Positions 23,935-36,125 of a stretch of 64,000 nucleotides of DNA are shown piece by piece; positions within the stretch are counted from its first letter, which is position 1; every line of letters starts with the position of its first letter. The translations under genes and the position numbers were made by a program. A model generated the notes under the pieces. It had not been told where the DNA came from. It saw only the letters and a list, made by a program, of their open reading frames with translations, and ran no database searches. The DNA lies in NCBI GenBank assembly GCA_034440615.1, contig JAOTOM010005126.1, positions 327,001 through 391,000 of the forward strand, read 5' to 3'. Source of the DNA: Ashinkailepas kermadecensis (Eukaryota > Arthropoda > Thecostraca > Neolepadidae).

Positions 23935-24290
23935 GCACTCGTCTGCCAAATACCGTGTATCAAACTACAACTTAGGTGCAGTCGTCTGTCGAATACAGTG
24001 TACCTAACTCCAACCTAGGTGCACTCGTCTGCCGAATACCGTGTACCTATCTCTAACTCAGGGTCACTGGTCTACCGAATACCGTATATCCAACTCCAAC
24101 TTAGGTGCACTCTTCTGCCGAATACCGTGAACCTAACTGCAAGCTATGTGCATTCGTCTACCGAATACCGTGTACCTACCTCGAAATACAGCGAAATACC
24201 GTGTACCTCCCACGAAATACTGCGGGATACCGTGTACCTACCTCGAAATACTACCGAATGCTGTCTACCTACCCCCAACTTAGATGCACG
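23935..24290. repeat. Minisatellite, unit about 43 bp, degenerating rightward
   Basis: About five units built from GTGCACTCGTCTGCCGAATA, CCGTGTACCTAACTCCAAC and TTAG, then shorter units (CTCGAAATACCGTGTACCTAC). Nothing coding is evident. Confidence 0.75.
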
Positions 24291-25160
24291 GTGGCGAATT
24301 GTCGAACTAACATAGGTATCACGCTCCCTTTTGTCCAATAGCTGGCTGGCTGTAGGTCGTGTCACACAGTGACGCAGCCTTTCACCACAGCATCTCCTGC
24401 AGCACAGCACTGAGCCCGCTGGCCGACCGTCGGCCGTGAAGGGATTAGATATTGAAAGGCAAAAACAACTTAGTTTTTAAAAGCCTGACGATCTGTCCGG
24501 GTCGAGTCGGGACAGGGCAGGTCGAATCGAATCTGATTAGGTCGTTCAAATACATTGGTGTAGCATAAGTACGACAGAAAACTCGATTGGGCTTCGCCCT
24601 CGTTCGTAATAAACATGGTCAACGTTTTGTGAAATTGTTAGGGGAAAATCTTAGATGTTGAACGTGCGAAGCGTGTCTCAGCATATGTATGCATTGGATT
24701 GTCTTCTTTTTTTCTAACAGCCGTTACCTTCCTTCCACAACACACCTCACGCAGTGTTCACTCACCATCAGCAATATTGTCCTGATTCAATATGCGATGT
24801 TGTGCAGGAAGTGCCACCATGCCAAGCGGACGTGTCTCCGACACCTTGGATTGCCAAAGTTTATATATCAGTTCCTTCCCCATATGGATAATTAACCCAA
24901 GCCATCTTCGTGACTCCCGGGAATGCGATGCGTCTTTTGAGCACTCCAGTTTGACACGCCGCTCATTGGTGCCGCTCCTTGGTACCGCGAGGGATCCACT
25001 CTGAAGAAGCCCGAGTTATTTTGCAACAAACGCAACTGCGTGAGCCGCGTGAAGCAGAAGCCCTCCTGCCGAATAGCGTGGCAAAACCGATATCCCAAGC
25101 AGCCAACACGATTTTAACCTGAGACCTTACGCTTGAGAGCAAAAAAGTTCGCTGCCTCAG
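24291..25160. other. Intronic or 3' flanking sequence of the neuroligin gene, unassigned
   Basis: This lies immediately downstream (minus direction) of the last exon found. I looked for the next neuroligin exon, which must start in phase 1 and should encode the end of the esterase fold, and did not find it here. Confidence 0.3.
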
Positions 25161-25171
25161 CTGCCGGCCGG

Positions 25172-25223
25172 CCTGGAGTGTCAGCCGAGCGAGCCGGCCA
25201 GCATCGGTAGCTGACACTCCAGG
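25172..25223. repeat. 14-bp inverted repeat just inside the intron
   Basis: CCTGGAGTGTCAGC at 25172-25185 and its exact reverse complement at 25210-25223 are separated by 24 nt. The structure begins 38 bp past the donor of the neuroligin exon at 25267 and is surrounded by repeated CTGCCGGCCGG words. Confidence 0.7.
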
Positions 25224-25266
25224 TCTGCCGGTGGGGGGAGCTGCCGGCCGGACCGCCGTCGCTCAC

Positions 25267-25367
25267 CGAAGTTGATGTAGCGGCGGAAGGTCTGGTCGTA
25301 GCGCAGCCAGGTGTCGGTGCCGGGCCGGCTGCGGCCGGCGGACGACAGGGTCCTCCGGTTCGGGTCG
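25267..25367 (-). CDS. Nlg: Neuroligin-like exon (third of three seen)
   Basis: On the minus strand GTCGACAG|C at 25367 is the acceptor and TTCG|GTGAGC at 25267 the donor. The 101 bp exon supplies one base that completes the Gly codon split by the previous exon, then 33 codons, then one base (phase 1). It starts DPNRRT right after the FAKTG of the previous exon, as in the conserved TGDPN region of neuroligins and cholinesterases. It ends TWLRYDQTFRRYINF, matching the W-x-x-YD-x-x-x-x-YL segment near the end of the esterase fold. The exon is very GC-rich with nearly all third positions G or C, unlike the intron. The next exon was not located. Confidence 0.75.
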
Positions 25368-25599
25368 CTGTCGACACACAGTCAGTGGTGAGCGCTCGCC
25401 CACTGACGCGCCGCCGGCCGTTGTCTTCGGTCGGCCGGCCCGACGACGGCCGCCCGGCCCGCCGACCATTTACATAGCGAGCGGGGCGGCTCCAGATTGA
25501 ACGAGCTGGAAGAAAACGAGCCGGGCCGTGTTTACGGCCCGGCCACGTCAATATAGTGGCACGCAAGGGCAAGTAAAGCACGACGTCACGCGCGTCGGC

Positions 25600-25772
25600 G
25601 GCCGCCGGCGTCACACGTGCCTGACGGCCGCCGGTGTCACGCGTGCCTGACGGCCGCCGGTGTCACACGTGCCTGACGGCCGCCGGCGTCACACGTGCCT
25701 GACGGCCGCCGGTGTCACACGTGCCTGACGGCCGCCGGTGTCACACGTGCCTGACGGCCGGCCGCCAGTGTG
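25600..25772. repeat. Minisatellite, six units of 26 bp
   Basis: The unit is GTCACACGTGCCTGACGGCC followed by GCCGGT, with few substitutions. Every unit contains CACGTG or the variant CGCGTG. It lies in the neuroligin intron between 25368 and 33031. Confidence 0.85.
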
Positions 25773-25949
25773 TCGCACGTCTCGTGTCACCCGAGCACAG
25801 CGTCTCTCAAGCCGAACGCGACGCGAGCTCAACGTGATGCCAGCCACGAGCCGGGCGGCTCTCGAGGCAGAGTCGCATGAGCTCAGCATCACATGTCCGC
25901 GGCTTCACACACGTCCAGTGTCGCGTGTCCGGCATCACACGAGCCCACC

Positions 25950-26318
25950 GCCAGTACCGGAGAGGGGACCAACAACACGCGGGTCCCCGTCAATACCGGG
26001 GAGGGACTGACAACACGCGGGTCCCAGTCAGTACCGGGGAGGGGACCAACAACACGCGGGTCCCCGTCAATGTCGGGGAGGGGACTGACAACACGCGGGT
26101 CCCCGTCAATACCGGGGAGGGGACCAACAACACGCGGGTCCCCGTCAATGTCGGGGAGGGGACTGACAACACGCGGGTCCCCGTCAATACCGGGGAGGGG
26201 ACCAACAACACGCGGGTCCCCGTCAATACCGGGGAGGGACTGACAACACGCGGGTCCCCGTCAATACCGGGGAGGGGACCAACAACACGCGGGTCCCCGT
26301 CAATGTCGGGGACCGAAA
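25950..26318. repeat. Minisatellite, 39-bp unit in a 78-bp higher-order pattern
   Basis: About nine units of GGGGAGGGGACCAACAACAC + GCGGGTCCCCGTCAATACC, alternating largely with a variant containing GACTGACAACAC and AATGTC. The G-rich start and the C-rich GGGTCCCC can pair. A 13-codon repeat (G-E-G-T-N-N-T-R-V-P-V-N-T) stays open on the plus strand and other frames stay open too, so the open frame is not evidence of a gene. Confidence 0.85.
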
Positions 26319-26639
26319 ACACTCGATAGTTTGGCTTGGGCATGACCAAGCAGTACATTCAGCCTTCTAGTAGGAAAATGGAATATTAATCCGTCGAAAA
26401 GCACACTTATCTGAGTGAATAAGGAAAAGAGTGTGTCGGCTTGGTGTCGCGCAAATCCAGCACCATGCATCTGGTGTCATACAAGTTGATGTCGTCTCAC
26501 GGGTATAGCGTCTCCCTAGCCCAGTGCTGCATGGACCCACCGTTCGGAAAAATCGATGGATCGACAAAGGCAGGGAAAGAGAGGTGGTGCCATTGAGATC
26601 GGCAAAGAACAAGAAGTCCAGAGAATGATAGCGGGAGGG
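26319..26639. other. Unassigned spacer
   Basis: Unique sequence between the 39-bp array and the GA tract. Nothing recognised. Confidence 0.3.
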
Positions 26640-27040
<401 letters not shown>

Positions 27041-27129
27041 AGGGAGAAAGACAAAGAGGAGATAACGCATCCAATTTTGGCATTGGCCGCCGCAGAGTCG
27101 GTAGTCGGCCATCGGCCAGCCACCATACA

Positions 27130-27610
27130 TCACAGATAATTCATTACAGTGCAGCGGTGCCGGCTGCTGTAGCTGCTATTCAGCGGCAGCGCTGATTTCC
27201 CAGCGCGGGCGGCCATCAATCGAAATCGACCCGCAAAAATAGCGCCTCGGCCGGGGCACGCCAAGAAAGAAGAAGCGGCGCGTGTTGACGATCACCGTGC
27301 GCCGCTGCCGCCTGCATCTGCAGATCTGTGTGTTTGAGTGAGGCTTTGCTGGCGCGGCGCGCAGTTGATTGCGCGGCAAGTGAGGGCGTGCAGCGGGGCG
27401 GACTGTGTTTGTCGTGCTGCCGCAGATGTTATTGGAGATTCGCCGGCGAGTTTGGCGTTCGCCAGCGGTCGTGCGGAGCGGTCGTGCGGCCACTAGAGAG
27501 GAAGAAGCAGCCGCATCAGGGCCAAGTACTCTTCACAAGGCTCAGACACGGCTTGTCAAGGTCGGCCGTAAAACGACGCTGACAGACACGTCGATAACTC
27601 ACCCAGTTGG
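27130..27610. other. CpG-rich island within a neuroligin intron
   Basis: The stretch is clearly richer in G+C and CpG than its surroundings. It might be a promoter or a first exon of another transcript, but there is no TATA box, no long frame I recognise and no convincing splice pair, so no gene is called. Confidence 0.35.
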
Positions 27611-27740
27611 TGTGATTTGCGCTAGTTTTGTTTGGAGTGATGTCAATAGGCGTTTTTTTTTCACAACGCTTACGAAATGTTCGAAATACGATGGAGATTA
27701 TCATCTCGCCCGGCACGGCAGCAGCCCTGTAATTGTGACC

Positions 27741-28629
27741 TTAACACGCGCACTGGATGGGGGGGGGGGGGCGAATTCCGACCATCCCACCGATTTTTCG
27801 TAAATAACTCCCGATTTTACCGGTCGATATACATGTTTTGTTCACCTGCTCAGAAATGTCCGGCGCGTCGCTTAAAATAAGAAAAACGAAAATCGGCCGC
27901 AAATATTTCGAGTTAGAGGCCGTCAAAGTAAACACAAATGCGTAGCGTAAGACCACACAAATCGACGCTGATGTGCTTCCCGTATATCGGCAAAAGCGAA
28001 GTGTTCATGGCAATACTAGCGACTTATTTGATGTTTATTTGTATGCTATATTGTTTCAAGATCATGTTAGGTCACCGAGGTCAACTCAGGTCAAGTTCAT
28101 GACAGGTCAATATAACCAAACGTGTTCAACTGGAAGGTTGTGAAAACATACTTAATTCATGTACTTCAGCCCTTTCTTCGTGAAGCCGATTGCGCCTGGC
28201 CGCCCGCCGGTTCGGCGGGCGACCCGGTTCCGGTAACTGGAACCGGTAACTGACCCGATAAAGTGCTGATATTTAGATGAACTGAGGTCAAATGCCGGAT
28301 CTGTCATCTGTATTGCATCATTAGCTATGTCCAAAACATCATTGATGGCCATTTTGGAGCATTTAAACACAATCGCAGCGGTCCATAACCATGTTAAGCC
28401 AGGCCACGCAAATCAAGCCAAATATGACATATATGACCTCATTTGACCTTGAATATATTGACCTAAGGTCATGCAATTTGCACACAATACAGTTCACCAC
28501 CATACCCATCTACCCTGAAAATGTCGTTACTCTAGCTATAATAGGAGCCGATATTTTAGGGGGCGGAATTAGCCCCCCCCCCCCCTCCAGTGCGCGGAAT
28601 TTCCAGAGGCCCTCCAGGGCGCGTGTTGA
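27741..28629 (-). mobile_element. TTAA-flanked non-autonomous DNA element, copy 3
   Basis: TTAA at 27741-27744 starts the element, and TTGA at 28626-28629 (one change from TTAA) ends it; the body is 881 bp. Orientation is opposite to copy 1. Both ends keep the terminal CACGCGC motif, and the left end keeps the inner duplicate (CCCCTCCAGTGCGCGGAATT before the outer CCTCCAGGGCGCGTG). AGGTCA-type half-sites lie at 28059-28093 with spacings 4, 3 and 4. The internal GC-rich hairpin is 28201-28221. Confidence 0.8.
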
Positions 28630-29519
28630 GTCACCTGAAACTATATACAACCTGTATTTTCTCCTAACCGTGTCTGGAGCATGGCATCGTTGTGGAATAA
28701 TTATTTAGGGAGATATTATTGTGTTCACGTGCAATATTTCCTTCCAACTCCCATGGTGCATTGCTAACTTCAAAATCAAACGCTAAAATGCTTAATTATA
28801 AATGCTGAATTCCAAAACAATTGACACCAATCCACCTTAACTCCATTTGTTGTGGAGCATCTAGTCACTTTCGGCCATTGAAATGAACTAGCGGGACGCA
28901 ACCATAGCACTTCAAGAAGCCTTAAGCTTAGTCCCTTGCCGTTATGTTGTCAAACCGAAGTCGCCGTTGAAAACCGAAGTCGCCGTTGAAAACTGTGCCA
29001 CATATATGTTGGAAATAATTGCTGTGCATGTTAAATTGTTCATAAAACTTTCCAGAGAGCGTCTGCAGTTCTTCGTAGATATGACAGAGCGTGTAAATTC
29101 CATGTCTTTGCCTAATTCATATATAATATCTATGTCACAAAGATGCTACTATTTGACAACTTGTGATTCAGGGAACGTTATGCAAAGTATGTTGTCATAG
29201 TATTGCGTAATGGAAACGAGGGGTCACTGCTTAAAGATAATTCACCTTTTCCACTGATAAAGTGGACGTTAATTGGACAATGTGTTTTCAGAACAGCTGA
29301 AATCACACCAAATCACACCAAATTACGACACCCGGCATGGAAACAGTGTGAGATGTTTAAATCAGGCTTTGAAGTTGCCGAAAATCAAGCCGTTTTTTAA
29401 TCTAGTTTTAAATAAGGTGCTGTATGGTTGGCAAGACAGTGCATGTGTCATTCGAATCGTTATTCTATTGCAGAAAAATAACATGAATCGTACTTAGCCA
29501 TCAATGCACCTGCGGGCCG
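28630..29519. other. Unassigned AT-rich intron sequence
   Basis: Only a short direct duplication is visible (AACCGAAGTCGCCGTTGAAA, twice near 28956-28990). No exon recognised. Confidence 0.3.
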
Positions 29520-29612
29520 CTATGTAGTTCGGTTAACTTTGCTTGTTTTTATATATAAAAAACAAGCAAACAACAAACCGTACTCGACTAAACCGAACTG
29601 AAACGTACATAG
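29520..29612. repeat. Two-level foldback (MITE-like hairpin)
   Basis: Outer arms CTATGTA (29520-29526) and TACATAG (29606-29612), middle arms GTTCGGTT (29527-29534) and AACCGAAC (29591-29598), and inner arms of 16/17 bp (29538-29553, 29554-29570; one extra A) are all inverted. The whole 93 bp can fold on itself. It has no coding content and could be a very short foldback transposon. Confidence 0.6.
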
Positions 29613-31137
29613 TAACTGCACAGGGCTAGTATTAAATCAAGTGGGCAGTGGTGGGTAAAGTAGCACATTGTACAATCAGTAGCAAGTACACAAAACTATA
29701 AAACGGCCGTTCTCATCGCTTCTCTGACTATTGCTGCTAAACTTGTGTATGGCGGTTGCTTAGATAAGATGAGGTCACGATTTTGTTTCCAGCAAGATTA
29801 CACAATAAGCAAAACCCTTCAATTCTCATGACGAAGTATACTTTAAATATGCAATGTCCTCTGCAAACAAGATGAAATAATGCGATGAAGATCAATACAC
29901 TGAGTTCTTCAATGACAAACCTTGGGCTTGGAAGGGTTCCACAATTCAGCTGTCAGCCTTCATGAGTGTCGTTGCAAATACTATGCATGAATGAACCGTT
30001 ATAGTCATCATTTTATTACAGGACAGTAAAATTATCGTCTTTTAGACAGAGACCAACCAAGTTATTTTTTTATTCAATTAGTCGACGTAGCTATTTAGTC
30101 GACTAGGATGAACTTAAGATAAAATATGTCACTTGTAGTCCCACGACATCACCTGAGGTCACATAAACAACACGTTGTGTATCAAACCAAAAGGTATATA
30201 AAAAAACACAAAAACGTCACATCTTATAATCATTTTGTGCAATGCGTTTTCATCCGTTATGCGATAAGAACGCTGTTAATGCGGACATTGAAAATAAACG
30301 TAAGATGCTGCTCCAACATGTTTATGAAGGATAGTGAAAGGTATATCAGCAGACAGGAAATGAGCCGTTCAATCTCCTGTGGCATAGGTTTTGCTAACCA
30401 TGCCTGTTTATCGTGGTTACTGTGGCAAAACTCGTCAGTTTGAGCGCAAAATGTCGCTCGGTGTTGCAAACAAACCGAAAGTGCCGCGCTAAAATTTTGG
30501 GAAAGGATCGTGAAATGCACACCAGCAGATGGACATCGAGCTTGCCAACCTCCCTACTGTATATTTGTGTGCAAAGAATGCACTGCGTAGCCGTATATAG
30601 CCTATAAACTGGTCAGATGTCTTCCATGTTAGTTTGAAGTAGCAAGGGTCTTCAACTTCAGCGAGTAACTCCCACTCCAAGAATGTCTGAAATCGCTATG
30701 AAACCAATCACATATAAGAGGTGGCGACATTTACCATTATATTACTGGATGAGCTGTTCAAAATGAGCCTAGTATTTCATGTTTTTTTCCCAAGTATATA
30801 CGGCATGTCGTTAGTTCCCCGCAGGTCGCACTGTGGCGCTAGTAGTCAGATGTTCCCGCCTGTCATGTAATGACCTAGGTTGATTTAATAAACATTTCAA
30901 ACTGCATGTGGATTCCAAACTGTTTTTGTTGCACATCTCCGCTTTTGTGAAAAGCATCCGGCGCCTGGTGCTACCTTTCCAAAGCATACAGAGCACTTCA
31001 AAACTTCATTAATTTTGCTTCGAAATGTCTAATTACATCTGTTGCCGCTACACATTTTAAAGAGCAGCATCCGCCCTTCCCCTCCCCACCCTACACATAT
31101 CGTGTAATGTTTTTATTTAATAAAAAATACATTGGAT
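29613..31137. other. Unassigned AT-rich intron sequence
   Basis: No gene or repeat recognised. Short frames look random. Confidence 0.3.
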
Positions 31138-31312
31138 CCGAATGTTTGGTGGAGGGCTTTATGGACCAGAGATCAGAGCTTGTTTCGTGAACCACGACAG
31201 CACCAGCCAACCTGCCAACCTCCACCGAATGTTTGGTGGAGGGCTTTATGGACCAGAGATCAGAGCTTGTTTCGTGAACCACGACAGCACCAGCCAACCT
31301 GCGAATTCAAGT
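31138..31312. repeat. Tandem duplication, unit 87 bp
   Basis: Two almost identical copies begin CCGAATGTTTGGTGGAGGGC at 31138 and 31225. The second runs directly into the SINE-like sequence on its right. Confidence 0.9.
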
Positions 31313-31534
31313 TTAACGGCAGAACTGTGGCCGGAGTTTGACCTACCGTCAGTGGAGCGACACGGTCGCTCCATTGTCGCATCATCGGCTTCATCGGGTC
31401 AGAGTTGCCAGCTTGCTCTTCCAGCCGGGGCTGTGTGAGAGAGTCAAGCGACCCGAACCCTGTTTTGTCAGGACAGGGGAGTCGAATGCAGGCCGGCGCT
31501 CTAGCCACCTGAGCTATCGGTGGCGCATAACTTA
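31300..31534 (-). mobile_element. tRNA-derived SINE
   Basis: Read on the minus strand from 31526, the head looks like a tRNA: an A-box TAGCTCAGGTGG (31505-31516) and a B-box GGGTTCGGGTCGC (31448-31460), 44 bp apart. The anticodon arm cannot form a proper 5-bp stem, so it is not a working tRNA gene but the RNA polymerase III promoter part of a SINE. The body (31435-31300, minus) resembles a segment at 47785-47930. Short ACAGACATT repeats lie next to the head at 31535-31580. Confidence 0.65.
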
Positions 31535-32550
31535 CAGACATTATCACAGACATTATCATAGACATTTCACAGACATTGTTGCTGGCGCCGCCCTCGTTCG
31601 CATCTCCCATCAAACGCGCAGGTAAACAATTGTATCACTGCTCCGTGACATGAAATGAGTCAAAAAATAAATTCGCGAAGAAGAATAAAAGTCCTGGAAG
31701 ACATCAATGAATATATTGGTGTCGTTTGGCTTCTGAACACTTGTAGCTTGCAACAGTCGAATAGTTTGGCCCGCAACAAGACTTCGCCAAGCTGCTGAAA
31801 CGGCTGTTATGTTCCCTTTGATGTTCGTAGGCTGACAAACGCTGGAACAAAGGCTGGATATTACCAAGTTGCCACTTCTGCGCTCGGACGCCAACGACGT
31901 CGACGTCTGGCCGATGTGGTGGTCTGGGGCGTCTCGAGCCAATGTCGTCGACGCTACACCGACATCTTGTCGTGTGCTCCCGCCGTGAGCGGACCAAACC
32001 GCTCTGCCTCGAGTGTTCAGTCAGGCCGGCGGCAAGCAGGCAAGTAAAAACCGGCCTAGCCGACAGCCGGAGGAAAATGCAAGGTAAGCCGATAAGCCTG
32101 TTTAAAATTCGGCCGGGTTACGCTGCACGGAATCTGATAAAGAATGATGTATCACAATGGTCGACCGAAATGGGATGTCATTCAATGGTCTGACTGCATA
32201 ACGATGTTCCAGCTACACCGCGCTCCTCAGAGGCTTGCCAGACATTCTGCCTGATCTTGTGAACCACTCGGACAAGGCAATACCTCATCTGATGCATGCT
32301 GACTCGATCACACGGCCCATCTACCCAAATTGACCTTGCATGCACAGATTAGACACGGTACCATCTTCCACAACTGAAACCGTCTTTCTGGTGGTCTTCA
32401 TCTACCATCTTTCTCTTTTACCACTTTCGATTCACAGTCTTGGAAGTATGCTTTGCTAAAAGTGCCCGAGGCGTTTTGACCCAGAGTCGCCCAACTACTT
32501 AGCCAAGTACTAATACTGATGTCACTACTACTGCAGCAGGAGTAATAACA
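31535..32550. other. Unassigned intron sequence
   Basis: After the ACAGACATT repeats there is unique sequence with no recognised exon. Confidence 0.3.
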
Positions 32551-32880
<330 letters not shown>

Positions 32881-33031
32881 GCTGGTATTGCCATTACAAT
32901 TACTAACAATACTGCTGCCACTGTCACCACTACTATTTCTACCGCTGTCACCACTACTATTGCTGTCAGTGCTACCAATATGACTGCTGCTAGTGCTACT
33001 GCTACACCGGCCTCTGACCACGCGCTCTCAC

Positions 33032-33180
33032 CCGGTCTTGGCGAAGTTCGTCCAGAACGTCATCATGGTCTGGCTGAGCGCTATGTCTCGGCCGGTGAAC
33101 ACAGTGGAGCCTGCTGTGTCCTGCACCAGCGGCCGGCCCAGCACATACGCAATCTCCGAGTCGTGCCCACTGCCTGGCTC
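33032..33180 (-). CDS. Nlg: Neuroligin-like exon (second of three seen)
   Basis: The minus strand shows CCCCACAG|GAG at 33180 (acceptor, phase 0) and ACCGG|GTGAGA at 33032 (donor, two bases of a Gly codon left over). The 149 bp encode 49 codons. Key segment: GSGHDSEIAYVLGRPL, equivalent to the HG-E-x-x-Y-x-FG-x-PL region around the catalytic histidine of cholinesterases, followed by LSQTMMTFWTNFAKTG, the conserved helix and WTNFA-TG signature of the carboxylesterase family. The histidine is kept but followed by Asp instead of Gly. It joins in frame with 53668-54332 upstream and 25267-25367 downstream. The donor, acceptor and phase all agree, so an intact gene is likely. Confidence 0.85.
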
Positions 33181-33712
33181 CTGTGGGGTCGAGTCACGGT
33201 CAGAGCAAGGTCGCAACCGGGTCACAGGCATACCAGTCGGGGCACAGTCAATACAGAGTGTGAGCACCTGAGCCATTCAGTTCAGCCTAGCTGTCACACA
33301 GTCCGGTCCAAGCAGCTAGCCGTAGCAGGTCCGTATTGTTGCAGTGGTACGGCAATTAGCATGCTTGTGAAGATCATGGAGTAATCTGCAGCCATCTCTA
33401 GCTAACTCATATGAGCCGTGTGCCACGTCATCCGGCCTCATATAGGCATCATATAGGCCAGTATGCAGCGAGGGCTTCCGGTGGGCGCTCGGGTGTCTGA
33501 CGTCACTTGTGGACGGCGTCATGATGATCTTTGAGTACGCAGCTCTTTCAGAATGAAATGCCAATGTGCTGCACCTCACAATATAATCCTGTGTTATTGG
33601 GATGTCCATCATGACGCTCTCAGCAAGTCCAAAATGAGTCAGACTCAAGGGTCATTTTGCTCGCGCAGTTCGTGCAAGCATGTGGCAAATTTGCATTGAC
33701 TTGTATTACGAG

Positions 33713-33714
<2 letters not shown>
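33181..33714. other. Intron sequence, unassigned
   Basis: First part of the 20.5 kb neuroligin intron. Nothing recognised. Confidence 0.3.
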
Positions 33715-33790
<76 letters not shown>

Positions 33791-33812
33791 ATGCGTGTGT
33801 GTGTGTGTACGT
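33715..33812. repeat. (TA)n then (GT)n compound microsatellite
   Basis: About 58 bp of TA repeat followed directly by about 35 bp of GT repeat with two interruptions. Confidence 0.97.
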
Positions 33813-34109
33813 GTTCGAGGAGATAATTCGTTTGGCTTTCGATGAATGATTTCCCTCAGTCATTCTGCTACGCAGACAATTATAATTGGGCAGAATTCTA
33901 GCATGGTCAGCAAGGTTCTCTGAAATCTCTGACAGCTCATTTTCCAAAAGCATTCTTGATTCTTCCCTGAAATAAACATGAACTTGCCCCGTGACCAATG
34001 CCTGTCCGACTCCCCCGGAACCGTCCAGAAAAAGACAGCTGAATGCACGCGGACACATCCGAGCGACAAATTGATGAACGATCACGCCGTCCTGATTTAT
34101 TCCATTTCT
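33813..34109. other. Unassigned intron sequence
   Basis: Unique sequence between the microsatellite and the GC-rich block. Nothing recognised. Confidence 0.3.
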
Positions 34110-34650
34110 GGCACAAAGCCGATATCCGGCGATGAGCTGCCGGGGCGCCGACGCCGCCGACGTCGATCACAACTGAACGTCTGATCCGGAGCGGGGCGCT
34201 TCTGGTAATTGGCGCCAGATCCAGGACGTGCGGAGAGCCGAGTCAGCAGCGGGCGGCGGCGTTGAGGTCGGCCGGCATCGGGCCGGGTATCGCGCGGTCG
34301 GCCGGAGCGCCAGAGGCGCCACTCGTCACCGCCAGATACGGCTCGGCCGATTGGTGGCAGCTCCCCAGGCAGCGTTTGACTGGCCGTGTCAATGGCCCAT
34401 GCATGTCGAGCGGTTTGCGTCAGCGCGGTTGGCGCTGGTGCCGGCGGCGGCCAGCCCTGACGATGACCTCGCCCGTGTTCGCCTGGTAACAGCGCGCCAC
34501 TTTTCGGTATGTGTTGGCATGTTGTCAGATTCCCGGACGTATGGTCGCTCTGCACACCAGAACACCCCGCATTAATAGCGCACGCAGGAGCGGACAGAGC
34601 ACAGCGCCCCATTGGTTCACGGCCACAAAACCGAGCACCCATATGTGATG
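34110..34650. other. CpG-rich block in the large neuroligin intron
   Basis: The GC content rises sharply here, and a 181-codon minus-strand frame (34642-34097) and a 115-codon plus-strand frame overlap. Neither resembles a known domain, and both are arginine/proline-rich as expected from GC-rich DNA without stops. The block could be a regulatory island or an unrecognised exon. Confidence 0.3.
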
Positions 34651-35177
34651 GGCTGATTTATGGGAAGACCCGACGACGGAATTTGCATTAAATCTTTCAG
34701 ATTGTGAAGTCAAGACAGTGATGGCGCAGTTGCAATTATCCAAGACTATGGATGAGGTAGTGGAAGCACCTTTTGCTCGCTGGATGGGCATGCTTTGATT
34801 AGACCCCTCCCTACATGAGGATCTATAGCGATGCGATAACGTTAATTTAGCTATTACGCGAGGTTCTAGGTAAAATACAATATGAGAAGATAATTCCAAC
34901 CTTAGGAAGGTCTGAACTGAAGGCGACGGGTAAAACTGATCGGAGTGATCCCAGTCTGAAGTGTCATCTCAGGTCACATCGCACATTTATGACCTACATT
35001 TATGACCTACACGCATGACCTTTTGCACTTGGCCGGATGCACTATTCGTCGATTCTCTGTCACCTTGGAAACTAGAAGGGATAGATTTCCCACGTCCCTG
35101 CACATTTCAGATGAAGTGACGCTGGTATAGCTACAAGCTAAAATGGAATTACTAGGCCAGCTCACTGTGGAACCCAC
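34651..35177. other. Unassigned; includes several TGACCT words
   Basis: Near 34970-35025 the words AGGTCA and TGACCT occur four times within about 55 bp (ATTTATGACCTAC twice, GCATGACCTTTT). No gene recognised. Confidence 0.3.
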
Positions 35178-35300
35178 TGTGGGCGGGAGAGGATCTCGCC
35201 CGAACTCAATGTGGGCGGGAGAAGATTTCGCCAGAACTTAATGTGGGCGGGAGAAGATTTCGCCAGAACTCAATGTGGGCGGGAGAAGATTTCGCCAACA
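35178..35300. repeat. Minisatellite, four units of 32 bp
   Basis: The unit AATGTGGGCGGGAGAAGATT + TCGCCAGAACTC is repeated four times with the first copy diverged. GGCGGGA resembles an Sp1/E2F-type word, but this is only a similarity. Confidence 0.85.
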
Positions 35301-36125
35301 GCTTGAGGTATCCCGAGAGACAAAATATTCAAAGTTAGCCAAGGCAATTATTTATCAGATCAGATCAAGCGATTATATCAGCTGGTTCGAGCTTGGTGAG
35401 TTCGTACTGGATGGGACTCAGGGATAGCAGTTAAACAGGAGCATAGGATGGCGTAGTTGGACATCTGAGTCTATTGCCATAAGGCCTGCTCAGTCCACGG
35501 GACGTAGGAGCAGGAGGTAAGCGTAGGACAAGACGTGAGAGTCGACAGAGTTAGGAGTTGAACTAGGGGAGCGATTAGGGGCTGTATGTGTAGGGATGAT
35601 GACCTGGGCTAACCTAGCCTGGCCTACTCCACTTCCATCCCTACCTATTTACACTCCTACCTATTTCCTATCCTCATTTCAACGAGAACCCTGCGAGTCT
35701 GTGGAGAACAGTCACGACTCCACAGTCACAACTGGGTGTGTCAAAGAAGATACGTATCATCAAAACATAGCTCAGGAGGGCCCTTATCCTCAAGACTCAG
35801 CCATCCGAGGTACCACCCCTCCCTCACACTCACACCTCCTGACAGCGCATCATCGTACACCGACGTCTTCGGTAAAAAGCTTCCCTGAAGATTAACACCA
35901 TTACTCCAACCAAAACATTTCAGCGCAAATGACGGCGAGGAACCGAATGAATAACGTAGCTTAAGTGCTTAATCAATGCATGCTTTGTCAGATTACGAGA
36001 GTCAACGCCGCCATTCAGTCAGGTAATTATAATGTGCGTCCGAAATACACTGACAGACCATGCTAATACAGCATCCAATGCACTGATTTTAAATGTACGG
36101 CACTGCACGGCGGTGCACGGCAACT
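35301..36125. other. Unassigned intron sequence
   Basis: Nothing recognised. Confidence 0.3.

Noticed and set aside
31441..31526. A tRNA gene
   Set aside because: A- and B-boxes are present, but the anticodon stem does not form and a SINE-like body follows.
34097..34642. 181-codon minus-strand frame
   Set aside because: Arg/Pro-rich composition follows from GC-rich DNA, with no domain and no matching splice phases to the neuroligin exons on either side.
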